Source: Sorghum bicolor
Lineage: Eukaryota; Streptophyta; Magnoliopsida; Poales; Poaceae
NCBI RefSeq assembly: GCF_000003195.3
Contig: NC_012872.2
Coordinates: 18,556,491 to 18,620,490, forward strand
Length of the DNA stretch: 64,000 nt
Direction of reading: 5' to 3'
Of this stretch, positions 12,111 through 24,400 are shown in pieces; within the stretch, counting starts at the first letter, position 1; every line of letters starts with the position of its first letter. Under the pieces are notes generated by a model. It saw only the letters and a list, made by a program, of their open reading frames with translations. It was not told the DNA's origin and made no database searches. A program made the position numbers and the translations under genes.

Positions 12111-15100
12111 ATGGCCATCAACTTCGTCATTCCTGAGGTCAGTTTACCACCCTTCTTTTTCCACACTCTTGCTGTATTCCTGTTCATCCGCAATTCCTTT
12201 TACTGAATACTCCTTTTTCTTTTTGTTCTTTCTTTTATCCTCAAAAACTTTTCGGATTTGGCCGATAAGATCGTAATTCCTACCGATCAACCTCACCTTC
12301 AATGTCTTGGCCCGCTAGGAAATCTAGATCCCACCGATCTAATAAACGCAGAGACAAACAGAATCCCCTTTAGAGCCGAAAACTTCTCCCTAGATCTATG
12401 GAAAGATGCCTTCCGTTCCTGGCCCAGTCCTACCAAGGGATGGAAGGATTGGTTCCTGAGAGTCAGCCATTCAAATGAGGTTCAATGGGGCGAGCGGAAG
12501 TTAGACCAGTGCATTAGATTGTCTCTTGCCGATATGGAGAGGAATGAGTCACTGTTAATTGTTGTTTCGTACTTTTGGTCAGACACGCTCAATGCTTTTG
12601 TGTTTGGCCATGGCCCTGCTTCTCCTACACTTGCTGATGTACTCATGCTCACCGGCTTAGACATATCCACTACCGAGAACAGCCATCTATTTGACACCAA
12701 ACCCAGTTCTAAGGTAGAAACTCGTGCTATCGGCGGTTGGTCTGGGTACATTCAGAAGTACCGAAAAACAGGACCTGTCAGTGCAAAGGAACAGACCACT
12801 TTCCTGAATATGTGGCTGGATAAGTTTGTATTCTGTGGCCGATCGGCAGGACCAACCTCTGTTTACTTATCGGCAGCAGAAAGATTAGCCAATGGTGGCC
12901 GATTTCCTCTTAGCCGATACTTGCTCGGCTCTGCTTATCACCTCCTCCGCCAGGTAGCCAAGAAACTTCTGCTAGGTCAATCCATCAGCAACTTAGGAGG
13001 TCCTTGGTGGTTTATCAACATGTGGCTTAGTCTCCACATGCACAAATGCCTTGAATTCGACCTGGCACTGGTGGTAATGAAGACTAGGTTAGCCGATTCT
13101 TTCAGACTCTCTATGAAGGTCTGACCAGAGAACAGCGGGCATGGATGCCTTATGAAGATCCAGACACCAGATTTCCCCTGACTTTCCATCCCTTCAATGA
13201 TACTCTCAACAAGGACCGTGATGTGATGATGGCAATTATCACCCCAAGGACCATACCAGTGAATTTCTTTGGTAGTGGGAAAGCTTCCAATCTGACTTAT
13301 GAGTTCTACAATCCATCGGCACTAGCTCATCAGCTAGCCTTTGGATAGCTGCTGATTGCACTTTGCTACGCCGACGTGGTAAAGCCGAGGGAGACCATCA
13401 CTAGCAATCTTGAGTGGATCAGAATAGCTCAACTTCCGCCGAACGCCGATACAGATGTCGATCTATCGGCTTGGATCCCAGCTCTCTTTATTACTCAGGC
13501 ATACAAACAGTGGTGGGAGCAGTGGAAAGAGCATTTGTTCTGCAGATCGGCCCTCACATACCGTGGCATGATTGACCCCAAATACAAAGTCCCCGATAAT
13601 ACTGTAAGTATTTTAACCGATGTTTCAATCCTTTCAATTTCATTTTCTATCGGCAACTTACATTTTTTGTTTTATACAGGTCGATGATACACCACCATCA
13701 ATTAGTAGAAATGGCAGGCCAATCGAACTCCTTCCATCGGGCCCAATCTCTTTGATCGGCAACAACGCTCCGAGCTTGGCGGCTTTAATGCACCGGAGCG
13801 TGCGTTTCAAGAAAATCACCACCAGGCGAGCGAAAACATCCCCGTCGGTAGCTGCCACAGCTTTGGCACAAGCTTTCAAGGTAAATCCTTGAATTCTTCA
13901 ACTTATACCGATTCCATTCTTACATTTACACAATTTTCAGGACACATCGGCTGGCATGGGAACTTCATCGGTAACTTTTTACTATTTCAACCAGAACCTC
14001 ATCAATACTCTGTTACACTTGTATTTATAAAACTTTTATCATTATATCAGCAAACTGGCAAATTGGCAAAGACCAGAAGTGCCAAGACGACTGCCGATGC
14101 CCCCCAGTCTAGCCAAGCAAAGAGAAAGGGTCCCAAGAGTACCAAGTCACAAGCGAAGTGTCAGAGAACAGCAACGCCTCCTCCTCCCCCAGGGTCACCG
14201 ATTCAAGTGGAATCATCCCCTTCTTTGCCAGAAGCTCAGACACAACAAGTACCGTCTCCACCTCAGCCACAAGAAGAACCTCAGCCGGAAGAACCTCAGC
14301 CAGAAGAACCTCAGCCAGAAGGGACACTAACCGATGTACATGAACAGACTGCCGATCCAGCAGGTTTGATCATAGCATCGGTAGTCTCTTCGATTCAGAC
14401 AAGCATAGCACCTCCTCAAGGTAGAGTATTATCTATGAAATTATTGCCGATGGACCTATTTTCCACCTTATAATTATCCTTGTTAATTTTTCAGCTGACA
14501 TTGCCCCATCGGCAACTCCGGCCGATCAACCTGTATTACCATCGACCTCGACTAGCCAAAGGCGAGAGATAGCTTTGAAACAAGTAAGTTATTTGATTAT
14601 CATCTTTTATTTTATTAATACTTCACCATCAAATAACCTATATCCTTTTCTTTTTCAAGAACAAGATTCCCCCGATAGCCTGTTTTCCTTTGCCATCGAA
14701 ATTTCCGATGATGAAGGCGAGGAAGCAAGCTCTTCTCAAGCAATCGGTATTTCATCGGTAGAGATTAGAGCAAAGCTGGAAGATTTGCTGGCCCTGCTTC
14801 ATCAGGATACGGCCCAACTGGTTGATGACTCCAATCTAGCCAAGGCTCTGTTCAAAGCTCTCAGAGGCCAAATTCCTGCCGATGCTGAGGAGATCCTCTT
14901 CAAAGCTGCACATTTAGAGAGTCGACAGCTCCAACACCAAAAGGCCACCAAGCGCCTTGCCGATAGAGCCACTCATGCCCAACTCTTAGAGGAGGTGATG
15001 AAAGTAAAGCACCTTGCCGATGAAAAACACAAGAGCATCAGCATTCTGAAATCCTCAGGAGATGTGTTGAAACAAAAGATCTCCGACCTATCGGCAAGAA

Positions 15101-15354
15101 GGGAAACCCTGTTGGTGGAGCTTAAACAAATAGAAGAGGCTCTGTCCCAAGCTCAACAGGAGGAAAGTCAGCTGCCCGAGACGATCAAAACCCTTGAACA
15201 AGAGCGAAACGCCCAAGCTCGTAAGGCACTGCAGATGAAGAAGAAGCTGAAGCCAGTGGAGGGCTTTGCCGATGAAGACATGGAGGAGATAGAAGAAGCC
15301 GATCAGATTCGTCTGCGCGCTATATCGGCGATCCAAGCTCTGCTAAACGTATGA
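12111..15354 (+). pseudogene. Antisense multi-exon gene of element A: plant-mobile-domain-like plus coiled coil
   Basis: I infer seven exons from reading frame and GT-AG borders: 12111-12137, 12270-13603, 13680-13880, 13941-13970, 14051-14420, 14495-14583, 14660-15354. Exon 1 encodes only MAINFVIPE; exon 2 continues in phase. The exon 2 protein (about 440 residues; motifs such as LTGLDI, WLDKFVFC, GGRFPLSRYLLGSAYHLL, GGPWWFINMW) resembles the plant mobile domain (aminotransferase-like) found in host genes and as an extra gene in Tat-lineage retrotransposons. Exon 5 encodes a basic segment and a proline-rich repeat (PQPEE several times); exon 7 a long charged coiled coil (residues from about EIRAKLEDL on). 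Damage: a one-base frame slip near 13105, a TAG at about 13346 (expected CAG), and a missing G at the exon 6 donor that throws exon 7 out of phase. It ends 158 bases from the integrase stop, tail to tail. Function unknown. Confidence 0.65.
13604..13679 (+). other. Intron 2 of antisense gene
   Basis: Donor GTAAGT after AATACT and acceptor TTTTATACAG before GTCGATGATAC; 76 bases, AT-rich, phase 0 on both sides. It is the clearest of the six introns. It contains ATCGGC copies, so the scattered hexamer occurs outside coding sequence too. Confidence 0.6.
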
Positions 15355-15512
15355 ACTCTTCATCGTCGGCGTGTTTTGCTCTTCTCTTTTAAAAACTCCT
15401 GATTATTTTGGTCTAGCCAATAGGACTGTTATCGGCATCTTTTAAAACATCAGGTTCAGTTCTAGATACATTTCGATCCAGCCGATAGGAGTGTTATCGG
15501 CACTTAAACTTT

Positions 15513-15940
15513 TTATGCATCAATCCATATACTAGGATAATATTTCTTTAAGTATTTATCATTCAATGCCCTAGGAAATTCAACTCCTTCGAGAGTTTCT
15601 AAAATATAGGCATTGCCAGGAGCAGATCGATTTATCCGATAGGGACCCTCCCAATTGGGAGACCACTTCCCAAACTTTGAACTTTTAGTCCCGATCGGTA
15701 AGATTAGTTTCCATACTAAGTCTCCATTGGCAAACTCCTTAGTCTTTACCTTCTTATCATACCATCTGGCAACTCTCTTTTTATTTTCTTCTATATTCAT
15801 CAAAGCCTTCAGCCGATGCCCTGCTAAATCATCCAACTCGTCTTTCATCAAAGTAGCATATTCATCGGCAATCAGCTGATCTTGAATAGATAGTCGCCTA
15901 GATCCGGTTTTAATCTCCCATGGCCACACAACATCGTGTC
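15513..15940 (-). pseudogene. pol: Integrase C-terminal part, element A
   Basis: Minus-strand frame ending at a stop at 15513. It reads from WEIKTGSRRLS through the conserved ENKKRVARWYDKKVK region to GDLVWK, GKWSPNWEGPY and the final YLKKYYP, the C-terminal DNA-binding part of a Ty3 integrase. This is the same sequence as B's integrase around 40820-40984, and shows what B lost when D inserted. It is separated from the rest of A's integrase by solo LTR S (TSD GTGTC at 15936-15940 and 20364-20368). Confidence 0.85.
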
Positions 15941-18900
15941 TGTCACAGAACCGACCAAATTATAAGAGTTCAAGTGTAGAAACGATCGATAAGCAATCAA
16001 GTTTCCAAACATGAGCCCATATAATCCTGGTAGTCAATTGAAATCTCGAAGGACTTCAAACCAACTTGTAACAAACCAAGATCGTAATAATTCAGCACAA
16101 CACAGCGAATGTTACATAGTCATTCATTGCCGTCGAAGCGGCACCACATCGGAGTTATTAAGTGGTTACAACACTTGTTCGAAGTAGCGGAAGCAAAATA
16201 ATTACGCACACACTTTCCAAAGTTCATTTCACAAGTTCTTGTTATTGCCAGAGTCGTACACCATCCATCCAAAAGCAGCAGGTACGAGTTTGTTAGAGAA
16301 CCATGCCCGACGGTTAGTCCTCATCCCCAGCGGGATGGAGACAGGTCTTGCAGAAGCCATCATAAAAGATATCATCTGCAACAGGTGGGAATAAACCCTG
16401 AGTTCGAGATTGTACTTAGCTAGACTTACCCGTCTAGTAAAACATAAAAGACACCTAGGATCATGCAAGGCTAATATATATAAGTAGAGCTGGTTGACTC
16501 AACATTTGCCAAAAGCCTTTATTATAACTAAATCATTGTAAGAGCATCATATTTATTTATCATCAGCCTACCACTAGATTAGCACCTGTACTAAAGCACT
16601 TCACTTGAATATTACAAGCAATAATAACCATATCAAGTTCATCATGTACTTTTCCTTGCTATCATCATTATCATGAACCAAAGTTCTTTAGTGAATGCTA
16701 CATTTGCCGCTGCTCTGTCAAGTTCTCACTGACCGGGAGATACAGCGATTCGAATCGAATTCCTATCCAGCTGGAGGTGTATTCCTAGCACTCACCCAAG
16801 CATCCCCGTCGGAGAGCCAACGGGTCACCTTTGGTACGATTCAGGAATCGCGGTTCCGATAAGCGCCGCACTCCCAGGGCTACCACTCTGCCAGGGAGGT
16901 TAGGAATTTTAACTCACCTGCCTTTGGGCTTACGCCAATGGTCCCCCGCACACCGCACTTCCTCCGGTAGTGCGCACTTTATACTTATCGACCTTCCGGC
17001 CTGAGTCATATTACTTGGCTTCGCGGTCGGAACGAGTTATCCGGCCAGCTAAGTGTCAGGCATGCGTTCAACATGACAAGAGGACGTACAACGGTCGGTC
17101 CTTAGCTGCCACAGACAGAGTTACTACAACCTTGCAAAACTTCGCCTGGCTTAAGTCAATTTAATCAGGTTCCATCCACGATAGCACATATAGTCCATCG
17201 TGATCCGACATAACCCTATATCGCGCAGGTGACCGGAAATCACCCGACTTCTACCGATTAAAGCATGGCTAAGCTGCTACTCGATCCTAACTCTACAACT
17301 AGGGTATTGTAAGTTATCTGGACAAGGATGGAGTAAAATGCCGCAAAGGTTTCATCACAACTCCTATACTTAGTGCATCAATAGATATAACATATTAAGT
17401 AAACTTTTGAAAGTAAAGGGAGACTTAGAATGCTCCGGGGCTTGCCTTTCATGAATGAAGCTGGCTCGTGATTTGGGCACTCAACTTCTTCTTTGGGCTC
17501 CTCGAGTCCGACTTGCTGGACCTCCACCTCCAGGTTGCCCTCCTGGCCTTCGGGATTCACTTGGAGCTCGTAGGAAGCGGTCGCGTCCGATGCACCTATT
17601 GCTTGCTCAATGAATAAGAAAATGTGCATCCTAAAGGATGAATGCTTGATACCTAATTAAACTCACTGGACACTCATTTATGGAGTAAAGGTTATAACAA
17701 GTTCACACAAGATGATAAGTTAACTTAGCCAAAGTCTAACAAGATAACCTATAAACAGCAAGCATCCACAAAGAACAGTTCAGTAAACAGGTCATAACTA
17801 GTGCTAGGCAGATCTAACAAACATGAGTGAAGACATTATGGAAAGCTTATGAAATTTCCTACAAATCATTTTTAAACATCAGAGCAAGATTCATAAGTTA
17901 AACAAGTCATTTAAACAAAGTTCCAGGTTCTGTCCCAGAAAAACAGAAAGCACCTATTTCTGGAACCTAACTGGGAAGAGTTAGAACTTTCAAACTACTG
18001 GGCCAAATGACCCCAAATTTAAACCACAGCTAGTTCATAAAGTTTACAACAACTTTGATTTAGACAAGTTTCCCATAAAACTCAGTTATCATTAAGCAAA
18101 AGCTAAATTACTTCCTTGCTGTCCAGAACAGCTTTTAACCCACCAATTAATTATTTAAAGACATAGCCAAAACATAAACAGTGTCATCCACATAACTTAT
18201 AAGCACAAGCATATCACAAGGTTACCAGATCATCATATGTTAACCCCTAGATATTTAATAATGATGCATTTAACCATTTAATTCTATAAAAGGACTTAAT
18301 TACAAGATACTAGCAAATGTGCTCAGAAAAATCTACAAAAATTACAGAAGCACATGTATAGCATTGTGACATTCCCATAAAAATTTCAGAGCAAATGCAC
18401 ATGCCAAATTAAAGATATGCATTTAACATGTGACAAGGTATCTCATAAATTCAGAAACATGGCTTACAAAGTGTCAAACAGCAGATTTCAGATTATTTAC
18501 ATGTTATCAATACAATAAACAAGTTTACCACCTAAGTAGAGCACCAACATAAGCAGCAATTATTTTATATGATTTAATTAAGAAAACAAGCCATATCTTA
18601 ATCATAAATTACATATCACAGATGCAGTACTCTAAAAATCATGAAATATTTATCATAGCACGCTAGTACCACACAGAGACTACCATAAAAATTTCATAGC
18701 CAAATAAGCAGTATAACAAGAGATATGAATTTACCCATGAAAAACAAGATTAAATCCTAATAAATATTTTTCCCAGAAAACATGGTTCATTTTATATTTT
18801 TCTTAAAAACTAGCCATCTCAAGGAACACCACAAAACTGGTTTCACCATTTTTGGATCAACAGAACTAGAGATATGATTTTTGCAAAAATAGCTCAAACC

Positions 18901-20363
18901 CTAAATCAAACAAAGGAGAAAGAGAGGCTGACAGAGGGACCCCACGAGTCAACCGACCCCACATGTCAGCGACCCGAGAGCAGAGGCGCGACTTGACCGC
19001 CGGAGATCTCGTCGACGGCGAGGTCTCGGCGATGACCAAGGGCACCATCGTGCTCCCCTCTCCAATCCGCATCGAGCGGTGCCCGAAACCCTAACTCTAC
19101 TGGACCCTAGGTACCTCGCCCTCGCGAATGGCGGCATGGCGGTGGTGCGCGGCCGACCGCCGGCGTCTCTGGCCGGAGATAGAGCGGAAGAGAATGCAGA
19201 CGAGCATCAGCATGACCTAGCGGAGCTTTTGGGACAAGAATGAGGAAGAATGGTGGACTACAGAGCCCTGGCCACGACACCGGTGGCCATGGCGGAGCTC
19301 CGGCGAGGTAAGCTCCCGGCGGAGAAGGCAATGCGGGCTCACCGAGGCTCGGCAGCTGCAGCCAACTTGACGACGGTGAAGTGGAGAGGCCGGCGGAGCG
19401 ATGGACGGAGTTGCTTGGCCGGAGACACGGAGACACGCGCGCGCGAGCTCGCCGAAACAACGGCGGCGACGCGGAGACGACGACGCACGCGAGAGAGAGA
19501 GAGCCGGGAGTGGAATGACGCTGTCCACGCGACCGGGAGAGCCGTGGCGAGCTGTAGGACACGCTGGGGATTGACGAGCGGGACCAACGGCGATGTACGG
19601 ATGCCACGGGTCCAGACACGTGGCGTCACCGGCGAGCTCCCCTGTCTGACGGCGACCTCATTCAGTTCCCAAACCCGACTGACACCCGATTTTGCCCGGT
19701 GATTTTCTCCTAAACCACTCGATGATTTTACTGGCTAATTGCTCTATGCTGGAGAGCTACATGAGTACTCCAACATTGCTTACATGATTAAGGTCTGATT
19801 TGGTCTAGAATTCAAACTGGAAGATGAACAACACACCCTCGAGCAAACTGCAGCGATTCCAGACTTAGAAAATTTTCTAAGTGTTGGAAACAGACCCAAT
19901 TTTGTCTTGTGGGCCATTTTTGAGCTAGTTGTGATCATTTTCATGAGATGGCCATAAAACAACTTTTGTTCCTTATAAAATTTACTACAACTTTGCTGTA
20001 GAAAGTTTTGACATGCAAACATTATATTTTATGAAACACTTTTTAAAAGCCTAAGCAAAAGAGGTTTCTAGGGCCTATTTGTGTAAGTATGACTTAAGTA
20101 AGTATTTTGGAGAAATGATCAACATGAACATTGTTCCTAAGGTTGAGTTAAGCATAGATAAACTATTTAACAAGGCATAGCACACAAACACAAGCATGGT
20201 TCACTCAAACATAAGCATAGGAAGACTACTTAAACAATTTAAATCACATTTTTGCATGGAATGACATGGCTCAAGATAGATGATGATCATGATATGCTTT
20301 GAGTAGATGATGATGCTCATGTCATGCAAGTGGTTTATGCAACCATAACACTAGGGTGTTACA
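15941..20363 (-). mobile_element. Solo LTR S, Tekay-like, 4.4 kb
   Basis: On the minus strand it starts TGTAACACCCTAG and ends TTCTGTGACA, flanked by the 5-base duplication GTGTC (15936-15940 and 20364-20368). Removing it and one duplicate restores the integrase frame of A. There is no internal region, primer site or protein, so this is a single LTR left by LTR-LTR recombination. The start TGTAACACCC and the length place it with long-LTR Tekay-type Ty3 elements (inference). It contains a GC-rich block (18930-19700) open on both strands, with a plant-promoter-like look; not called a gene. Confidence 0.85.
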
Positions 20364-20743
20364 GTGTCCATACACCAACTGATAAGGTGAAACTTTGGTC
20401 GACCCTTGACAAGCCATCCGATATGACCATAAAGTTTCATTCAGCAACGTATGCCACCTCCTAGGATTTTCTTCAATCTTCCGTTTGATGAGTTTAATAA
20501 TTCCTTTGTTAGATGCTTCGGCCTGCCCATTGGCTTGAGCATAATAAGGAGAAGAATTCAACACTTTAATTCTCATAACGATTGCAAACTCATCAAACTC
20601 TCCTGATGTAAACATAGTACCCTGATCGGTAGTAATCGTTTGAGGAATACCAAATCAGTAAATAATATGTTCTTTTACAAAATCAATTATATTGGCCGAT
20701 GTGACTTTCTTCAAAGGAATAACTTCAACCCACTTGGTGAAAT
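20364..20743 (-). pseudogene. pol: Integrase core, element A
   Basis: Minus-strand continuation of A's integrase. It contains the second catalytic aspartate block (TTDQGTMF), the glutamate block (NGQAEASNKG) and the following WSYRMA...YQLVYGH. A TGA near 20659 (expected CGA, before FGIPQTI) breaks the frame. To the right it is cut at VEVIPLKK... by the 5' LTR of element B, so the first catalytic aspartate and zinc-binding domain lie outside this piece. Confidence 0.85.
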
Positions 20744-21446
20744 TGTTGACACCGTTTTTGGACACGTATCCAGGATCGGTAGAGTGTGGATCGGCAAGAC
20801 AGAATAATGGTTACTGGTCTGGAGAAGGGTTGCCAATGAGGGCGGTTGCCGACGAGAAGACAGCTGAATATGGCTAAGTCCGTGGATGGTGATGCCGATG
20901 GCCAGTATTAATCGTTGCCGATGGGGAGTCTGCCGATGACGTGGAAGGAAGACTTGGAGGTCACCAATTGATCCGTGGTGGTGTCTCAGCCTGTCGCGGC
21001 AGGATAGGTTTATGTTTTCCTTAGTTATTTAAATCGTTTTGTACACGGATTCTGTTTAAATATGGAATTCGAATTCTAGTCATGTCTGGTTGTAGCTCTT
21101 TGAGCAGGGTATAAATGTAGACCCTAGAGCCTTGTAATTGAGACAATCTATCAATCAATCAAACACAAGTTTCTACTCATATTCTAGCATCTACTTTTTC
21201 GACGACTTTGTTATATTTTTCCTTTTTCATTACGAGTTCTTAGGAGTTCGTCGACTTAAGCTTGGCGTATTCTCAAGTTCCGCGTGAATACCTCTTGGCT
21301 GTGGCATCCAGGCGCATCGCTGTTGTCGGGACCAAAGTATTCGAGTTATCACCTTTGCCGATAGTAAGGTCAAATCGGCTGGCACGCCTTAACGTTTAAA
21401 TCGGGTATTAGCCCTTTGTGTTTGCAGATCAACTTTTGCATCAACA
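20744..21446 (+). mobile_element. 5' LTR of element B
   Basis: Begins TGTTGACACC and ends ATCAACA (inverted ends TGTTG/CAACA), 703 bases, followed by the primer site 7 bases on. The promoter region around 21107-21115 has TATAAATG after the GAGCAGGG stretch. It is homologous to E's LTR (58959-59702) and to A's truncated LTR (10951-11551). Confidence 0.85.
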
Positions 21447-21453
21447 CATCTTT

Positions 21454-21472
21454 TGGCATGCCCGGTGGGACC
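21454..21472 (+). promoter_or_regulatory. Primer binding site of element B
   Basis: TGGCATGCCCGGTGGGACC just after the LTR; E has TGGCACACCCAGTGGGACC at 59710-59728. The TGG start matches the CCA end of a tRNA, and the shared sequence differs from the initiator-methionine site used by C and F. I cannot name the tRNA from the sequence alone. Confidence 0.65.
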
Positions 21473-21493
21473 AGATTCAAGATCAAGATCGAC

Positions 21494-24400
21494 ATGTCGA
21501 CTACTGAGTTTGATCAGGAGAATGTCATCCCTGTGACGGAAGCCAATCTCAAAGATGAGCAGAAGCAAGCTATTGCAAAAGCCATGGAGGATTACAAGCA
21601 GCAATGTTTGAGGTCCTTCAGTATCAACAGGAGTGGCGAAGTGATCCAGAAGGAAGCACTGTCGATGCCTCGGCAGGTTACTTTTGAAGCCAATCCTGGT
21701 AAACTCCAAGACATGGTTGATAGTGCTATTAACCGTGCTCTGATCAATCAAGCTGGCGTGCTGTCCAATACGGTTTTCAATGCCGTGGCTAGAACTTTCA
21801 AAGAAGGACAATTACCACCAGATTTTGTGGGCCCTTCTCATCATCAGCCAGGATCACCGGTGGTCACAGCTCCGTCGGCTGCTACAGCTGCTGCAGGCAC
21901 ACAAACTACCGTTCCTCCAAGCACGTTAGGAGTCACTAATGCACAATCTACACCGATGATGACTAATCCACCAACTTCAGACGGGCAGATCAAGCTTGCT
22001 ACAGATCTATTGGCATCGGCAATGTCAGGATCGGTTCCTCCTCCTAACTGGTGGGGTTATGGTATGCCCCTGGAGTTCACGCTGAAGACACCTGGTACGT
22101 CCCAGGCGGTTGATATGAGAGGCAAGGCTCCTATGGCATCGGCACCTCCAAATATGCCGATGAATCAAAGTCCCCAGTATACTACAACCACTACTGCAAG
22201 GCCTTACACTGGGAATTCTCAAGCTGCAACGTTGCAGATGCCTAACGCATCAGCAGACTCAATGCTGATGCAACAGAGGTTTATGGCTCAGCCAGGGTAT
22301 ATCAATTCAATGATGATACCCAATTACCAGTCATCGGCAGGGCCTATGCCGATGAACGCTAATAGTGGAGGGCTTGAGCAGCAAGTCTTTCCGCAAATGT
22401 CCCAACAAAATCATCAGGCTACCGGGTTTCAACAAGGCCAGATCTATCCTGGATTCTAGAACCAAGGGTTGCCCAACCAGCTAATGAATCTTGGGCAGCA
22501 GATCGGAGGACAGCAGATCGGTGGACAGCAGATCGGCGGGCAACAGTTTGGTGGTCAGCAGATGGGTGGCCAAGTGACTAACCCGATATTCCATGCAGAT
22601 CGTACACCGCACTGACACGTGGAAGCTTACCAGCAGATGCCAGATCGGCAACCGCCTCATCGGCAAGATGCCGATGCCTATTGGGCCGATAAGATTGCTG
22701 AAGTAATGAGAGACTAATTTGGGATAAAACCCAAAGTCAATACTTACTCTTATCGGACACCGTATCCTCCTGCATATGATTTAATCCCGCTTCCAAATCG
22801 GTACAAAGTGCCAGACTTTACTAAGTTTTCAGGGCAGGATGATACATCAACCATGGAGCATGTCAACAGATTCATCATCCAATGCGGAGAAGCCGCCAAC
22901 AAAGACGAGTTAAGGGTTCGCTTGTTCTCGTCATCATTATCTGGATCGGCTTTCACCTGGTTTATATCATTACCTCCCAACTCAGTAATTACTTGGGCCG
23001 ATCTAGAAAAGCAGTTCCACAAATACTTCTTTTCTGGAGTCCATGAGAAGAAGATCACCGATTTAGTCAAATTGAAGCAACGTAATGATGAATCAGTTGA
23101 AAGTTTTGTGCAGAGGATACGGGAAGTCAAGAACAAATGCTATAGCCTGGTTCTGGATGATCGGCAGCTAGCCGATTTGGCTTTCCAGGGCTTGTTGCCA
23201 CATATCAGGGACAAGTACGCATCCCAGGAGTTTGAAAGCTTAAGTCATTTGGTGTAGAGGATTTCTGATCAAGATATCAAGCCTTTTCAACCCAAGAGAG
23301 CGTGGAATAAAAAGGTCTCCTTCGTTGATGAAGCAGCAAGCTCAGACTCCAATGAGGAACCAGTCATCGGCTTAGCAGAATGGGTAAAAAATAAGAAGCT
23401 GATGTCTTGTCCTTTTGGACACAAAGAGCCAGAGAAGTTCGCGTTTGACATCACTAAGGCCGATAGGATATTTGAGTTTCTACTTTAGGAAGGTCAAATC
23501 AAATTGTCACCCAATTATGTAATCCCATCGGCTGAAGAATTAAAAAGGATGAAGTACTGCAAATGGCACAATGCGACTTCTCACAGCACCAATGAGTGCA
23601 AAGTTTTTAGGCAACAGCTGCAATCGGCTATAGAATCTGGAAGGATCAAATTTGACAGCTCTAAAGCTCAGAAGCCGATGAAGATTGATCAACATCCTTT
23701 CCCAACAAACATGCTGGATGCTAAGGGAAAGACCAAGGTCTTAACATCGGAAACAGCTAAAAGAAGTGCATCGGTGGATCCTCAACATCAGGTCACTACT
23801 GCCGATGCAAAAGGTAAAGGCTTGATCCAGGAGGGGACTAACACAGGGAGGCCTCCCCGATCTGGTATTGTGATAACTCACAGAAGGCCTCGGGAAACTT
23901 GGCAGCAACGTGAGGATCGGTATCGGCGCCAGCAAGAGGACTATCGTCGGGAAGAAGAAAGATGCCGACAGGAGTGGAATCGGCATAGGGATCACTGGAA
24001 TTGTCCGTTCTTCATCCATTGTTGTGAGGAAAATATCAAACTCCCTACTGTCAGAGATTGTCCTGAGTGCAACGGTTATGATCGGTATGACAGATCCGAT
24101 CGGCGCTATCACAATGATGATCGGCGATTCAATGGGCCGATTAAGGGAAGAGCGTCCGTTCACGATCGACTGGGGGGCAGGCTCAGTGTGCACGATAGGC
24201 TCGGCAATCGTGTTGGATATTTTCCCAGGAACTGGGAAGAACTTGAAGAGATGGCTAATACTCGAGTTCCCGATGAATTCATATTTTGCAGGGATGCCAA
24301 TACTTATCGGATGGAGTCAAGGGAAAATCATCGCCCAACGGTAAGGCAGCAGCAACTTCCTCCGTGGTGTCCGGAAGGGTTGACCAGGACATAGAAAAGA

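Larger units (their letters stand above)
10951..20743 (-). mobile_element. Element A: Tat-like Ty3 retrotransposon, 3' half
   Basis: Minus-strand element of the same family as B and E. Reading right to left, the window holds the second half of the integrase (20743-20364, then 15940-15513, split by solo LTR S), an antisense spliced gene (plus strand, 12111-15354), a purine tract and the 3' LTR (11551-10951). Its upstream half is missing here because B inserted into the integrase at 20744; that half should lie beyond B. Several stop codons in integrase and antisense gene show it is old. The far end of the LTR is lost at the junction near 10950. Confidence 0.8.

Noticed and set aside
19107..19702. 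Frames of 100-170 codons on both strands in solo LTR S
   Set aside because: GC-rich block with few stops in any frame; lies inside an LTR and its relative at 5716-6664 does not keep the same frames.
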